Shown: positions 18,616 through 27,269, counted from the stretch's first letter. The stretch: DNA of 64,000 nucleotides from Acidobacteriota bacterium (GCA_022828085.1 JAJEIY010000036.1:1-64000); one strand, 5' to 3'. Made by a program: numbers and translations. Notes: generated by a model from the sequence alone, not told the origin.

Positions 18616-19251
18616 GTGAGTCGCGGGCGTCTTTATCTGGTTTTCGTCTTCGCCTGGGCGGCGTTCCTGGCGCTGGGCGCCAGCATCTATCTCGGCCCCT
18701 ACTTCGCGGCATGGCAGATTCGCGAGGCGGTGGCGGCCGGGGACGCCGAAACCCTCCATGACTTCGTGGATTTCGAAGCGGTCCGCGACAACCTGAAGAG
18801 CGAGTTGCGCCGCACGGTGGGCGCGTCCCGGCGGGCCCAGAATCGGGAGAACGCCGCTTCGGGAGACGGGGGAGCCGAGGCGCCGGAGCCGACGCCCGAT
18901 CTGGGGACTCAGCTCGCGGTGGCGGTTGGGGAGGCGATGATCGACCAGTTCGCGACGCCCGAAGGAGTGGACCGGGCTCTCCGTGACGGCCCGACGGTCG
19001 CCAAGGGATGGTCCGCCTTCCTGGATCTCGGCGGCGAGTCCGGCGAGGCCGTGGAAGGCGCGGGCGGGGTGTCGGTGAGCGCCGAGTACGAAGGGTGGAA
19101 CGACTTCGCCGTGCGCCTGGGCGTGGAGCGGGACCCGCCGGACGAGGATCCCCTCTGGGCCGACATTCTGTTCGAGCGGCGGGGGATCTGGGCCTGGCGC
19201 GTCACCGGCGCCCGGGTGAGTCCGGATGCCATTCCGCTGCTGACCCGCTGA
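18616..19251 (+). CDS. DUF2939-like membrane protein
   Basis: N-terminal TM, then PYFAAWQIREAVAAGDAETLHDFVDFEAVRDNLKSELR, a DUF2939 pattern. GTG start. Confidence 0.65.
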   Translation: MSRGRLYLVFVFAWAAFLALGASIYLGPYFAAWQIREAVAAGDAETLHDFVDFEAVRDNLKSELRRTVGASRRAQNRENAASGDGGAEAPEPTPDLGTQLAVAVGEAMIDQFATPEGVDRALRDGPTVAKGWSAFLDLGGESGEAVEGAGGVSVSAEYEGWNDFAVRLGVERDPPDEDPLWADILFERRGIWAWRVTGARVSPDAIPLLTR

Positions 19252-19351
19252 AGGGGTTTGACCTCCCGCGACGGAGGTTCGCGACGTTCGGTCGCGCCAA
19301 ACCCCCGTGACTGCTTTGGCACCGCGCGGCCGGGGAGTTCTACGCGCTCCA

Positions 19352-19396
19352 CGGCCCTGCGGGCCGTGTGCCGACCGGAGGTCGGCGTTCCAAGCC
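19352..19396 (-). repeat. Two-hairpin intergenic element, copy C
   Basis: CGGCCC-TGC-GGGCCG then GCCGACC-GGA-GGTCGGC gttccaagcc. Confidence 0.8.
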
Positions 19397-19552
19397 GGCG
19401 CGTCACCGGCGCCCGGGTGAGTCCGGATGCCATTCCGCTGCTGACCCGCTGAAGGGGTTTGACCTCCCGCGACGGAGGTTCGCGAGGTTCGGTCGCGCCA
19501 AACCCCCGTGACTGCTTTGGCACCGCGCGGCCGGGGAGTTCTACGCGCTCCA

Positions 19553-19597
19553 CGGCCCTGCGGGCCGCGTGCCGACCGGAGGTCGGCGTTCCAGGCC
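19553..19597 (-). repeat. Two-hairpin intergenic element, copy D
   Basis: Duplicate of copy C, displaced by 201 bp. Confidence 0.8.
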
Positions 19598-19682
19598 GGC
19601 GCGTCACCGGCGCCCGAATGAGTCCCGACGCCATCCCCCTGCTGACGCGCTGAAGGCGCCCCTGACCCGGAGGCCGGCGCTC

Positions 19683-20582
19683 CTACCGGCCGAGCCGGGC
19701 GCGCGCTTCCTCGAGCGTCGGGATTCCCTCGGTCCCGGGGGATTCGACGCTGATCGCCGCCGCCGCGGTCGCCAGCCGGGCGGCCTCTTCGGCGGGCGCC
19801 CCGCACCACAGCCCGACGAAGAGGGCGGCGGCAAACACATCCCCCGCACCGGTGGGGTCCACTTCGACGCCCGGGCTGGCGGGGATCTCGACAGCCGGGG
19901 ATCCCGAACGACGGAGCACCGCCCCGCGGCGGCCCCGGGTCACCGCGACGAGAGGGGCCGAAAGCCCGATGCCCTCCGGGAACTCCGCCTCGGAGAGCGA
20001 CAGGAAGTCGAGACCGGTCAGCCTTCCGAGCGCCCGGGCTGACCACTGGGTCGAAACCCGCCCCGCGTCGTCCCAGCGCCGGATCAGGCCCTGAGGCGCC
20101 GCTCCCGCGAGAGCGCCCCGGCCCCGCGGCCGCGGCAGCGCGCCCCTGCCGCCGAGTTCATCGGCGACCGGGGCGTAGAGCGCCGCGGACCCGGGAGGAA
20201 GCTCCGCCACGGCCCGGTGGATTTCCGGCTCCGGAATGGTCGCGGCGCGGCTCAGGACGGTTTGCTCCCGCGACCCGCCCGGCCGATAGCGGTTTCGGAA
20301 CCGGGTGCGGTTCGCCGAACGAATCCGGTCCACCCGGATACCCGTCAGCGCGTCGAGATACGGAAACGCCGCGTCCGCGGCGCTGAGGATTGCGGTCGGT
20401 ACGCCAAAGCCGCGCGCCAGGAGTCCCGCGAAGGCGGCCGCGCCGCCGAGCCGCGGCCCGTCGGGGGTCACATCCTCGGTCACGTGTCCCACGACGAGCA
20501 GCCGCGGCCGGCTGTCCCGGGCTCCCCTAGAATCAGGATCGAAAGCGCCCGCCGAAGCCGCAGGCGCGTTCCCGCCGGTCAC
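19683..20582 (-). CDS. PfkB family carbohydrate/nucleoside kinase
   Basis: RLLVVGHVTEDVTPDGPRLGGAAAFAGLLARGFG; DPTGAGDVFAAALFVGLWCGAP (PfkB signature). Start approximate (GTG 20582). Confidence 0.8.
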   Translation of the reverse strand: MTGGNAPAASAGAFDPDSRGARDSRPRLLVVGHVTEDVTPDGPRLGGAAAFAGLLARGFGVPTAILSAADAAFPYLDALTGIRVDRIRSANRTRFRNRYRPGGSREQTVLSRAATIPEPEIHRAVAELPPGSAALYAPVADELGGRGALPRPRGRGALAGAAPQGLIRRWDDAGRVSTQWSARALGRLTGLDFLSLSEAEFPEGIGLSAPLVAVTRGRRGAVLRRSGSPAVEIPASPGVEVDPTGAGDVFAAALFVGLWCGAPAEEAARLATAAAAISVESPGTEGIPTLEEARARLGR

Positions 20583-20594
20583 GGAACGGCGCCC

Positions 20595-21170
20595 ATGCTC
20601 GTCTGGACTTCGCTCATCGCCCGCGACAAGCGGCGTTCGCTGCTTTCGGTCTCCGGCACCGTCCTGGGTGCGCTGTTCTTCGTCCACCTCGGGAATTTCT
20701 ACGGGTGGACGCTGCCGTGGCTGATTGGCGGGGTCGTGGTGGCCCTGTTCCTCGTTCGCTCGGCGGGCGCGACCGCCTGGTTCCTCAGCCGGCACCCCTT
20801 CTCGGTCTGTGATCTGGGTCTCAGCGAGGCCGCCGTGCCGGGAGGAGTAGTCCACTGCGCCGTCCGCATCGTGACAAGGCGGCCGGTCGAGATCAAGGAG
20901 GCCCGGATCACGCTGACCGCCGAGCGGCGTGACGCGGACGGGACGAACCGCGAGGTGTTCTCCGAGGATCACGAACTCTGCCGCAGCGAGTCCGTTCCGG
21001 GAGGGGGCCGCTGGGAGACCGCGTCGCAGCTCCCGGTCCCCGAGGATGCGCGTTTCTCCTATCGCTCTTTCGAAGGCCGCTTCCGCTGGCTGGTTCGCGC
21101 GCGCATCGAAACGAGCGACGACACCGTCGCCGAGGAGGAAATCGAGGTTCTCATCGCCCCGGCGGACTAG
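20595..21170 (+). CDS. Hypothetical membrane protein
   Basis: ATG start, two predicted TM helices, then a soluble beta-rich domain. Confidence 0.6.
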   Translation: MLVWTSLIARDKRRSLLSVSGTVLGALFFVHLGNFYGWTLPWLIGGVVVALFLVRSAGATAWFLSRHPFSVCDLGLSEAAVPGGVVHCAVRIVTRRPVEIKEARITLTAERRDADGTNREVFSEDHELCRSESVPGGGRWETASQLPVPEDARFSYRSFEGRFRWLVRARIETSDDTVAEEEIEVLIAPAD

Positions 21171-21215
21171 CCGCTGCGGCCGGGGAAGCCGGCAGACAGG
21201 GCCGGTCCCGGTCCG

Positions 21216-21866
21216 TCAGAGCTGAACCTGGACTACGAGGGCCTCGTAGCCATGGCCCCGAAGCGCCCGGGCGGTCAGCTCGGCGTCCGACCGCTTCAGG
21301 AAACGCCCCACCCGGACCCGGTGAACCCCGTCACCCGCGGTCACCTCGACGCCGGAATACCCGTCGTCGCGGAGCTTCCTGGAGAACTCCTCGGCCGTCT
21401 GGCGGCGGCCAAACGCCGCGACCTGCACGGTGAAGGGGACCCGCGGGGGAATGTTCGTCACCGTCAGCCTCACCTGCGCCACGCCCTCCCGGACCATGCC
21501 GAGACGGCGCGCCGCCTCGTGGGAGAGATCGATCACCCGGGGGTGGACGAACGGGCCGCGGTCGTTGATCCGGACCTGGACGGTGGCGCCCGTCGCGAGG
21601 TTCGTGACCTCCACGATGGTGCCGAAGGGCAGGGTGCGGTGGGCGGCGGTCAGCGCGCCGGGGTCCATCGGCTCGCCACTCGCGGTGGGCCGGCCCCGCT
21701 CCTCGATGCCGTACCAGGATGCTTCACCGACCGTGGCAAGGTCCGGTGGCGTCGCTGCCGGCCGGTTCGTGCTGGCGCACCCGCCGGCGAGCATCGCGAG
21801 GGTCGCGAGGAAGCCGGCCCGCGCCCATCGCGCCGGATGCTGCGTTCTGAAACCTGGAAGTCTCAT
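21216..21866 (-). CDS. rlpA: Septal ring lytic transglycosylase RlpA-like lipoprotein with SPOR domain
   Basis: Lipobox LAGGCAS; GEASWYGIEERGRPTASGEPMDPGALTAAHRTLPFGTIVEVTNLATG; VRINDRGPF; C-terminal SPOR. Confidence 0.9.
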   Translation of the reverse strand: MRLPGFRTQHPARWARAGFLATLAMLAGGCASTNRPAATPPDLATVGEASWYGIEERGRPTASGEPMDPGALTAAHRTLPFGTIVEVTNLATGATVQVRINDRGPFVHPRVIDLSHEAARRLGMVREGVAQVRLTVTNIPPRVPFTVQVAAFGRRQTAEEFSRKLRDDGYSGVEVTAGDGVHRVRVGRFLKRSDAELTARALRGHGYEALVVQVQL

Positions 21867-22426
21867 CGCTTGTAACGCCTGGTGTTGGGGTCCACACCCC
21901 GCGGAATGGACAGCGACCGCCACTCGGGGGTGAAGGCCTTGGCCAACAGAACGATCTGGCCCGTGTGGTAGGCGAGGTGGAGCACTTGCCGCTCGATGGC
22001 CTCCTGCACCAGAAACGCTTCTCCCCGGATCCGGATGGTGCGGTCGAGGTCGGCGGGACCGAGTTCGGCCAGGTTCTCTTCGAGGAGCGCAAACGCCTCC
22101 CGCCACTCGGCCAGCAACTCGTCCCGCGAGAGCCGGTCGCAGGGGTCGAATTCAGATTCGCGATTCCGGTCGGGCTTTTCGCCGTCCGTGGTCAGGAACT
22201 CCGTCCAGCGTGACCGCATGTTGCCGGCCAGGTGCCGCATCAGGATGGCGATCGAGTTGCCGCCTTCCGACAGCCGGCGATGGAGCGCCGCATGATCCGG
22301 CGCCTGTCCGATCGCCGCCTCGGCCATCCGGCGCAACCGGCCGAACTCGAAGCGCGCGTTCTCCAGATATAACTCTCCCGCCGATCGATGCGGGGCCGAT
22401 ACGAGGCCGTTCGGTTGGTCGTTCAT
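21863..22426 (-). CDS. DUF1572/DinB-like protein
   Basis: NSIAILMRHLAGNMRSRWTEFLTTDGEKPDRNRESEF; HLAYHTGQIVLLAKAF. Confidence 0.85.
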   Translation of the reverse strand: MNDQPNGLVSAPHRSAGELYLENARFEFGRLRRMAEAAIGQAPDHAALHRRLSEGGNSIAILMRHLAGNMRSRWTEFLTTDGEKPDRNRESEFDPCDRLSRDELLAEWREAFALLEENLAELGPADLDRTIRIRGEAFLVQEAIERQVLHLAYHTGQIVLLAKAFTPEWRSLSIPRGVDPNTRRYKR

Positions 22427-22736
22427 GGGAGAGAGGTGTCTTCAAACCGTGGAAGCGGGTCGCTGGCGCGGACCTCGGTCCGCCGGGGATGCTGTACCCG
22501 AGAGCGAAACCGTCGGGTTCCGTCGTTCAGGATGCCTGTCCGTCACCGGATCGGGGTGACGCCGCGTGGGGAAGGCAGGCGGGAAGGATAGACGGCGCCG
22601 AATCAGGAATCCAGCACCTTGGTACGATGCTTGAAGGCAAGTATAGCAAATGCGCTCTGTTCATGCCATTTGGAGCACGACCGCCCGCCCTCGAAGAGCC
22701 CACGCAGGCCTTGAATTCGGCTAGCATTTCCGGCCC

Positions 22737-23936
22737 ATGAACCCTGTTCACCCGCTGTCAAGACGGCGGTTTCTCGGCGCCGTTCCGGTGGCCGCCGGCG
22801 CGAGCGCGCTGGCTCTCGAGCGCGCCGCCGGACAGGGCGGGGGCGCCGTCTTCGGAAAGAGCGGCCTGCGAATCCTGAGCGAGCGGCCGGTGAACGCCGA
22901 GACCCTGGTTGCCGATCTCGATCCCCGCTATACGCCCAACGACAAGCACTTCGTCCGAAACAACGGCGGCCTGCCGGAGCGGGCACTTTCCGGAAGCCTC
23001 GAGGGCTGGTCGCTCCGCGTCGACGGCGAGGTGGGAAACCCCCTCAATCTCTCGCTCGACGATCTCAGGACGCGCTTCGAGAACGTGAGCCGAGCCCTGG
23101 TGCTCGAGTGTGCGGGAAACGGGAGAGCGGCCTTCCAGCCGGGGGCGTCGGGCAACCAGTGGTGGCTCGGCGCGGTCGGCTGCGCGCGCTACACCGGCGT
23201 CCGGCTCCGCGACGTGCTGAGTGCGGCCGGCGTGCTCGACACGGCCGTTTACGTCGCCTACTACGGCGAGGATCCGCACCTGAGCGGGAACCCCGAAGAA
23301 GTCCCGATTTCCCGCGGTGTCCCGCTGTCCAAGGCCCTGGACGAGTCCACTCTCCTCGCCTGGGACATGAATGGCGAACCCCTTCCTCCGCACCACGGCT
23401 TTCCGCTTCGGATCGTCGCCCCGGGATTCCCCGCCTCGGCGAGCGGGAAGTGGCTTAGCCGCCTCTGGGTCCGGGACCAGGTCCACGACGGCCCCAAGAT
23501 GACCGGCTACTCCTATCGAGTGCCGCGATACCCGGTCGCGCCCGGAACCGACGTGCCCGAGGAAGACATGGAGATCATCGGCCCCATGCCGGTGAAGTCC
23601 ATCATCACCCGCCCCGAGACGGGCGTCCGTCACGCCGGCGGGGGGCCGCTCGCGATCCGGGGCTGGGCGTGGGCCGGTGACGGGCCCGTGAACGCGGTGG
23701 ACCTCAGCGCCGACTTCGGGACCACCTGGCTCCCGTGTCAGCTCGAGGAGCCCGAGAACCCGTTCGCGTGGCAGCGCTTCGAAGGCTCCGTCGCCTTCGA
23801 CATTCCGGGTCACTACGAACTCTGGGCGCGGGCGACGGACCACCAGGGACGCCAGCAGCCCATGGTCGTGCCCGGCTGGAACCCGCGCGGCTACCTGAAC
23901 AACGCGATGCACCGGATCGCGGTCACGGCTCTCTGA
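22737..23936 (+). CDS. Molybdopterin-dependent sulfite oxidase/dehydrogenase (SorA/SoxC-like)
   Basis: Tat-like SRRRFLG; ALVLECAGNGRAAFQPGASGNQWWLGAVGCARYTGVRLRDVL; Mo-co dimerisation domain with GWAWAGDGPVNAVDLSADFGTTW. Confidence 0.9.
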   Translation: MNPVHPLSRRRFLGAVPVAAGASALALERAAGQGGGAVFGKSGLRILSERPVNAETLVADLDPRYTPNDKHFVRNNGGLPERALSGSLEGWSLRVDGEVGNPLNLSLDDLRTRFENVSRALVLECAGNGRAAFQPGASGNQWWLGAVGCARYTGVRLRDVLSAAGVLDTAVYVAYYGEDPHLSGNPEEVPISRGVPLSKALDESTLLAWDMNGEPLPPHHGFPLRIVAPGFPASASGKWLSRLWVRDQVHDGPKMTGYSYRVPRYPVAPGTDVPEEDMEIIGPMPVKSIITRPETGVRHAGGGPLAIRGWAWAGDGPVNAVDLSADFGTTWLPCQLEEPENPFAWQRFEGSVAFDIPGHYELWARATDHQGRQQPMVVPGWNPRGYLNNAMHRIAVTAL

Positions 23937-23937
23937 G

Positions 23938-24342
23938 ATGAAACGCCTGCACCTGGTTCTGGCTGTCGCCCTGCTCCCGGTGGCCGCCTCCGCGGGCCCG
24001 GAGGAACGCGCCATCCCCACGCTTGCCGCCGGGCAGGAGAGCGACGGCCGGGCCCTCATCGACGAGAACTGCCTCTACTGCCACGACGACAGCTACATCC
24101 GGTCGTTGAACCTCCCCCGTGAAGAATGGGAAGGGGTGCTCGACATGATGATCGGGATGGGCATGCCGCCGCTGGAGCCGGAAACCCAGGAGAAGATCCT
24201 GGACTACCTCGAGGAAGAGCACGGCCCCCGGGAGAGTTCCCCGTCACCCGGCGCCGGGACGTCAGCGGACGCGCAAATGGAGGACCTCCCCTGGGCGTTT
24301 CCGCGCTACCGGCCAAACCCCCTGTACTGGCGGGAGCCCTAG
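23938..24342 (+). CDS. Monoheme cytochrome c (SorB-like electron acceptor)
   Basis: Signal peptide; ENCLYCHDDSYIRSLNLPREEWEGVLDMMIGMGMPPLEPETQEKILDYLEEEHG; 1 bp downstream of the sulfite oxidase. Confidence 0.8.
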   Translation: MKRLHLVLAVALLPVAASAGPEERAIPTLAAGQESDGRALIDENCLYCHDDSYIRSLNLPREEWEGVLDMMIGMGMPPLEPETQEKILDYLEEEHGPRESSPSPGAGTSADAQMEDLPWAFPRYRPNPLYWREP

Positions 24343-24345
24343 CTG

Positions 24346-24390
24346 CTAGGAGCGCCGGCTTCAGCCGGCACAGCCCGCCGAAGGCGGGCG
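24346..24390 (+). repeat. Two-hairpin intergenic element, copy F
   Basis: ctaggagc + GCCGGCT-TC-AGCCGGC + ca + GCCCGCC-GAA-GGCGGGC. Confidence 0.75.
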
Positions 24391-24463
24391 GCGAGACGGA
24401 CCTCATGTGCCGGGATGGCTCGGGTGCGCGCGCCAATGCCTCCGGGGTAGCGACGAACCGCCC

Positions 24464-24509
24464 GCGGCCCTGCGGGCCGCCGTGCCGGCTGAAGCCGGCG
24501 TTCCAAGCC
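24464..24509 (-). repeat. Two-hairpin intergenic element, copy G (inverted relative to F)
   Basis: GCGGCCC-TGC-GGGCCGC + GCCGGCT-GA-AGCCGGC + gttccaagcc. Confidence 0.75.
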
Positions 24510-24565
24510 GGGGGAAACGCGGCCCGTCGCGGGGCCGGTGAGCCTCCGCGCCGTCCGCAGCCCCG

Positions 24566-25156
24566 CTACCTCAGCGGGATGTCGGTGAACTCGTGTTCGT
24601 AGATCGCCTCGCGGATCTCTTCGGGACTCGCGCCGTCCTCATGCATTTCCTTGGCCAGGAGGACCTCCTGGAGACAGGTGCTTCAAGTGGCGGCGTGGTT
24701 GTCCACGTAGCAGTCGAGGAGGCTTCCGTGATCCTCCGACGCCCCGTGGCAGCCGCAAAGACACGGCAGCTGGACGAGAACTTCGGGGATTTCCTTGGCG
24801 ATGGCGTAGGTCGTCTGCAGCGTCTCGTTCTCGTAGGTGTTCGGGGGGAGCGTCACCGGGAAGGGACGCGCCTCCTCCACCGAGTCGTAGTAGGGAAACG
24901 GCTTGGCCGCCTGGTTCCCCAGGTCGTACGCGGCGGCGGACAGGTCCGAGGCCGGCTGCGGGCCGCTCTCCACCGTCGTGTCCTCGAAGGCGGCGACGAA
25001 GAAAACGGCGGCCCCCACCACGAGCAGGCCGACCGCGAGGATCGGTGCGGCGCCCCATTTGCCGCGGGTCGGCGGCGGTTGAGCGGCCCCGGGGGAAGGC
25101 GGGGTCTTTCCGGTTGCTGCAGCTCCCCGGGATCGGGGCGTTCGGCGCTTCTTCAT
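24566..25156 (-). CDS. Probable selenoprotein: PCYCGC-type Cys-rich membrane-anchored protein with in-frame TGA (Sec) at 24683-24685
   Basis: ORF to the TGA ends ...VQLPCLCGCHGASEDHGSLLDCYVDNHAAT. Read-through continues U-STCLQEVLLAKEMHEDGASPEEIREAIYEHEFTDIPLR to TAG at 24566-24568. The Sec occupies the first position of a CxxC-like pair, and a SECIS-like hairpin follows. Confidence 0.75.
24655..24671 (-). promoter_or_regulatory. Candidate bacterial SECIS hairpin for UGA recoding
   Basis: Transcript CCAGGAG-GUC-CUCCUGG: 7-bp perfect stem with GU in the apical loop, 19-20 nt after the UGA. Confidence 0.68.
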
Positions 25157-25184
25157 AACGAGGCCATATCTTAGACCCCTCACC

Positions 25185-27269
25185 ATGCCCCGCCGACTCT
25201 GGCTCTCCGGCGCCGCGGTCTTCCTCGCGGCGGCGCTCCTGTTCGTGGTGCAGCCCCTCGCCGCGCGCAGCCTGCTTCCCTGGTACGGCGGAGCCCCGAT
25301 GGTGTGGGCGGTCGCGCTCTTCTTCTTCCAGGCGGTGCTGCTCGGGGGATACCTCTACGCGCACCTGCTGGTGACGCGCCTCGCCCCGCGCGTCCAGCTG
25401 GCGGTCCACGGCGTCCTCCTCGTCCTCGCCGCGCTGGCCAGCCTGCCGCCGCTCCCCGGAACCGGCTGGGCGCCGGACGGCGGGGAAGCGCCCGCCGGGT
25501 GGATCCTTCTCACCCTCCTGGTCACCGTCGGGCCGGCCTTCTTCGCCCTGGCGGCCACCACGCCGCTGGTGTCCGCGTGGGTGGCCCGCGCGGGCCGCTC
25601 AACGGCCGACAGCCCGGCGGCGACCGGCGTTTACCGGCTGTACGCCCTCTCCAATGCCGGGTCGCTGATCGGCCTCGCGGCGTATCCGCTGCTGCTCGAG
25701 CCTCTCCTCGGGCTGGGCGCCCAGGGACGCCTGTGGTCGGCGGGGTTCGTGGCCTTCGCCGCACTGACCTTCCTGGCCGGAGTGTTCTCCGTGCGGGCTT
25801 CCGCCGGGATTGCGGACCGCGCGGCCGCGCCGGCCCGGTCCGGGCTCGGTGATTTCCACGTGTCGGCCTTCCTGCTGGCCGCGGTCGGCTCGTTGGCGCT
25901 GGTGGCGGTCACGACCCATCTCACCCGCGACGTGGCGGCGGTTCCGTTCCTGTGGATCGCCCCCCTGGCGCTGTACCTGCTCACCTTCATCCTCGCGTTC
26001 CGGGGCGGAGATCCGTATCCGAGACGGCTTCTCGTGCCGCTGCTGCTGGCTTCGGTGGCGGCGTGCTTCTACGTCTGGTTCCAGGACATCACCTACGGCC
26101 TCGAGCGCGCCCTGCTCGCCCACGCGGTAGCGGCGCTCGGGTTCCTGTTCATCGGCTGCTGGATCACCCACGGGGAGATCGTCCGGCGGAAGCCCGCCCC
26201 GTCGCGCCTCACCGGTTTCTACCTGTCCATGACGGCCGGCGGCGCTCTCGGGGGGCTCCTCGCGTCCATCGGCAGTCCGCTGCTCTTCCCGAATGTCTGG
26301 GAGTATCCGCTCGCGCTGGTGCTCGCCGTGGTGGTCGCCTTCATGGTCGCCACGCCGTCCCGGGGGGCGGTCCGATCGTTTGCCCGGAAGGCCATTCCCG
26401 CGGCCACCCTCGGAATCGCCATCGCCGTCAGCGCGCTCGAACACCGCCGCCCGCTGACCGCAACCCGGAACTTCTTCGGAGTCGTGCGCGTGATGGAGGC
26501 CTACCCGGGCACTCCGGACTGGCGGCGCGACATGTGGCACGGGGGCATCGCGCACGGCTCCCAGTGGTTCGCTCCCGGACGCCGCCGCGAGCCCACCCTC
26601 TACTACTACGAAGGGACGGGGATCGAGGCGGTGCTGAACCGGCATCCCAACCGGCGGCTGGTGCGGCCCCTCCGGGTCGCCGTCGTCGGGCTCGGGACCG
26701 GGTCCATCGTCGTCCACGGGCGTCGCGGGGACCTGTTCCGCTTCTACGAGCTCGACCCCCAGGTGGCGCAGGCGGCGCGCGACTACTTCACGTTCCTCGC
26801 CGATGCGCCCGCGGAGGTGGAAGTCGTGCTGGGTGACGGCCGGCTGAGCCTGCTCCGGGAAGCGAGCGCCGGAGAGGCCGAATTCGACGTGATCGTGCTC
26901 GACGCCTTCGCCGGCGACGCGATCCCAGTCCATCTGCTCACCGCCGAAGCGTTCGATCTCTACCGGAGCCGGCTCGCCCCGGGCGGCACGATCGCGGTCC
27001 ACATCTCGAACCGCCACGTGGACCTCGCCCCGGTGATCCGCGCCCAGGGCCTCCGCCTGGACCTGCTGTCGCTGCTCACGGTGAGCGATCCGGACCCCGA
27101 CCTGTTCCACTACACGGCGACCTGGGTGGTGCTCAGCCTGAACACGGACCTCATCACGGACCCGAGCCTGCTCGGGAGGGCGGAGCCCTGGACGGGTGAA
27201 GCCGCCGAGCCGGGCGACCGGTTCCTGTGGACGGACGACCATTCCAACCTGCTCGACGTGCTGCGTTAG
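25185..27269 (+). CDS. Fused MFS-like / spermidine synthase-like protein
   Basis: Multi-TM N-half (LFVVQPLAARSLLPWYGGAPMVWAVALFFFQAVLLGGYLYAHLL); SAM-binding C-half (VAVVGLGTGSIVVHG..FYELDPQVAQAARDYF..FDVIVLDAFAGDAIPVHLLT). Confidence 0.88.
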   Translation: MPRRLWLSGAAVFLAAALLFVVQPLAARSLLPWYGGAPMVWAVALFFFQAVLLGGYLYAHLLVTRLAPRVQLAVHGVLLVLAALASLPPLPGTGWAPDGGEAPAGWILLTLLVTVGPAFFALAATTPLVSAWVARAGRSTADSPAATGVYRLYALSNAGSLIGLAAYPLLLEPLLGLGAQGRLWSAGFVAFAALTFLAGVFSVRASAGIADRAAAPARSGLGDFHVSAFLLAAVGSLALVAVTTHLTRDVAAVPFLWIAPLALYLLTFILAFRGGDPYPRRLLVPLLLASVAACFYVWFQDITYGLERALLAHAVAALGFLFIGCWITHGEIVRRKPAPSRLTGFYLSMTAGGALGGLLASIGSPLLFPNVWEYPLALVLAVVVAFMVATPSRGAVRSFARKAIPAATLGIAIAVSALEHRRPLTATRNFFGVVRVMEAYPGTPDWRRDMWHGGIAHGSQWFAPGRRREPTLYYYEGTGIEAVLNRHPNRRLVRPLRVAVVGLGTGSIVVHGRRGDLFRFYELDPQVAQAARDYFTFLADAPAEVEVVLGDGRLSLLREASAGEAEFDVIVLDAFAGDAIPVHLLTAEAFDLYRSRLAPGGTIAVHISNRHVDLAPVIRAQGLRLDLLSLLTVSDPDPDLFHYTATWVVLSLNTDLITDPSLLGRAEPWTGEAAEPGDRFLWTDDHSNLLDVLR

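Larger units (their letters stand above)
19201..19653. repeat. 201-bp tandem repeat, about 2.25 copies, overlapping the 3' end of the DUF2939-like gene
   Basis: GTCACCGGCGCCCG.. recurs at 19201, 19402 and 19603. Copies 1 and 2 differ at 3 of 201 positions; copy 3 is a diverged 51-nt partial. Confidence 0.93.

Noticed and set aside
19252-19653. Small ORFs MTSRDGGSR...LLTR (19258-19452, 19459-19653)
   Set aside because: Product of the 201-bp repeat, not independent genes.
22440-22736. Possible riboswitch upstream of the sulfite oxidase (GCGGACC-TC-GGTCCGC hairpin near 22471)
   Set aside because: No match to the Moco, cobalamin or other riboswitch consensus that I could recognise by eye; an Rfam scan would be needed.
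24639-25409. 256-aa minus-strand ORF overlapping the selenoprotein in another frame
   Set aside because: R/G-rich alternative frame with no domain; the Sec reading frame has the PCYCGC-like Cys pattern and a TM anchor.
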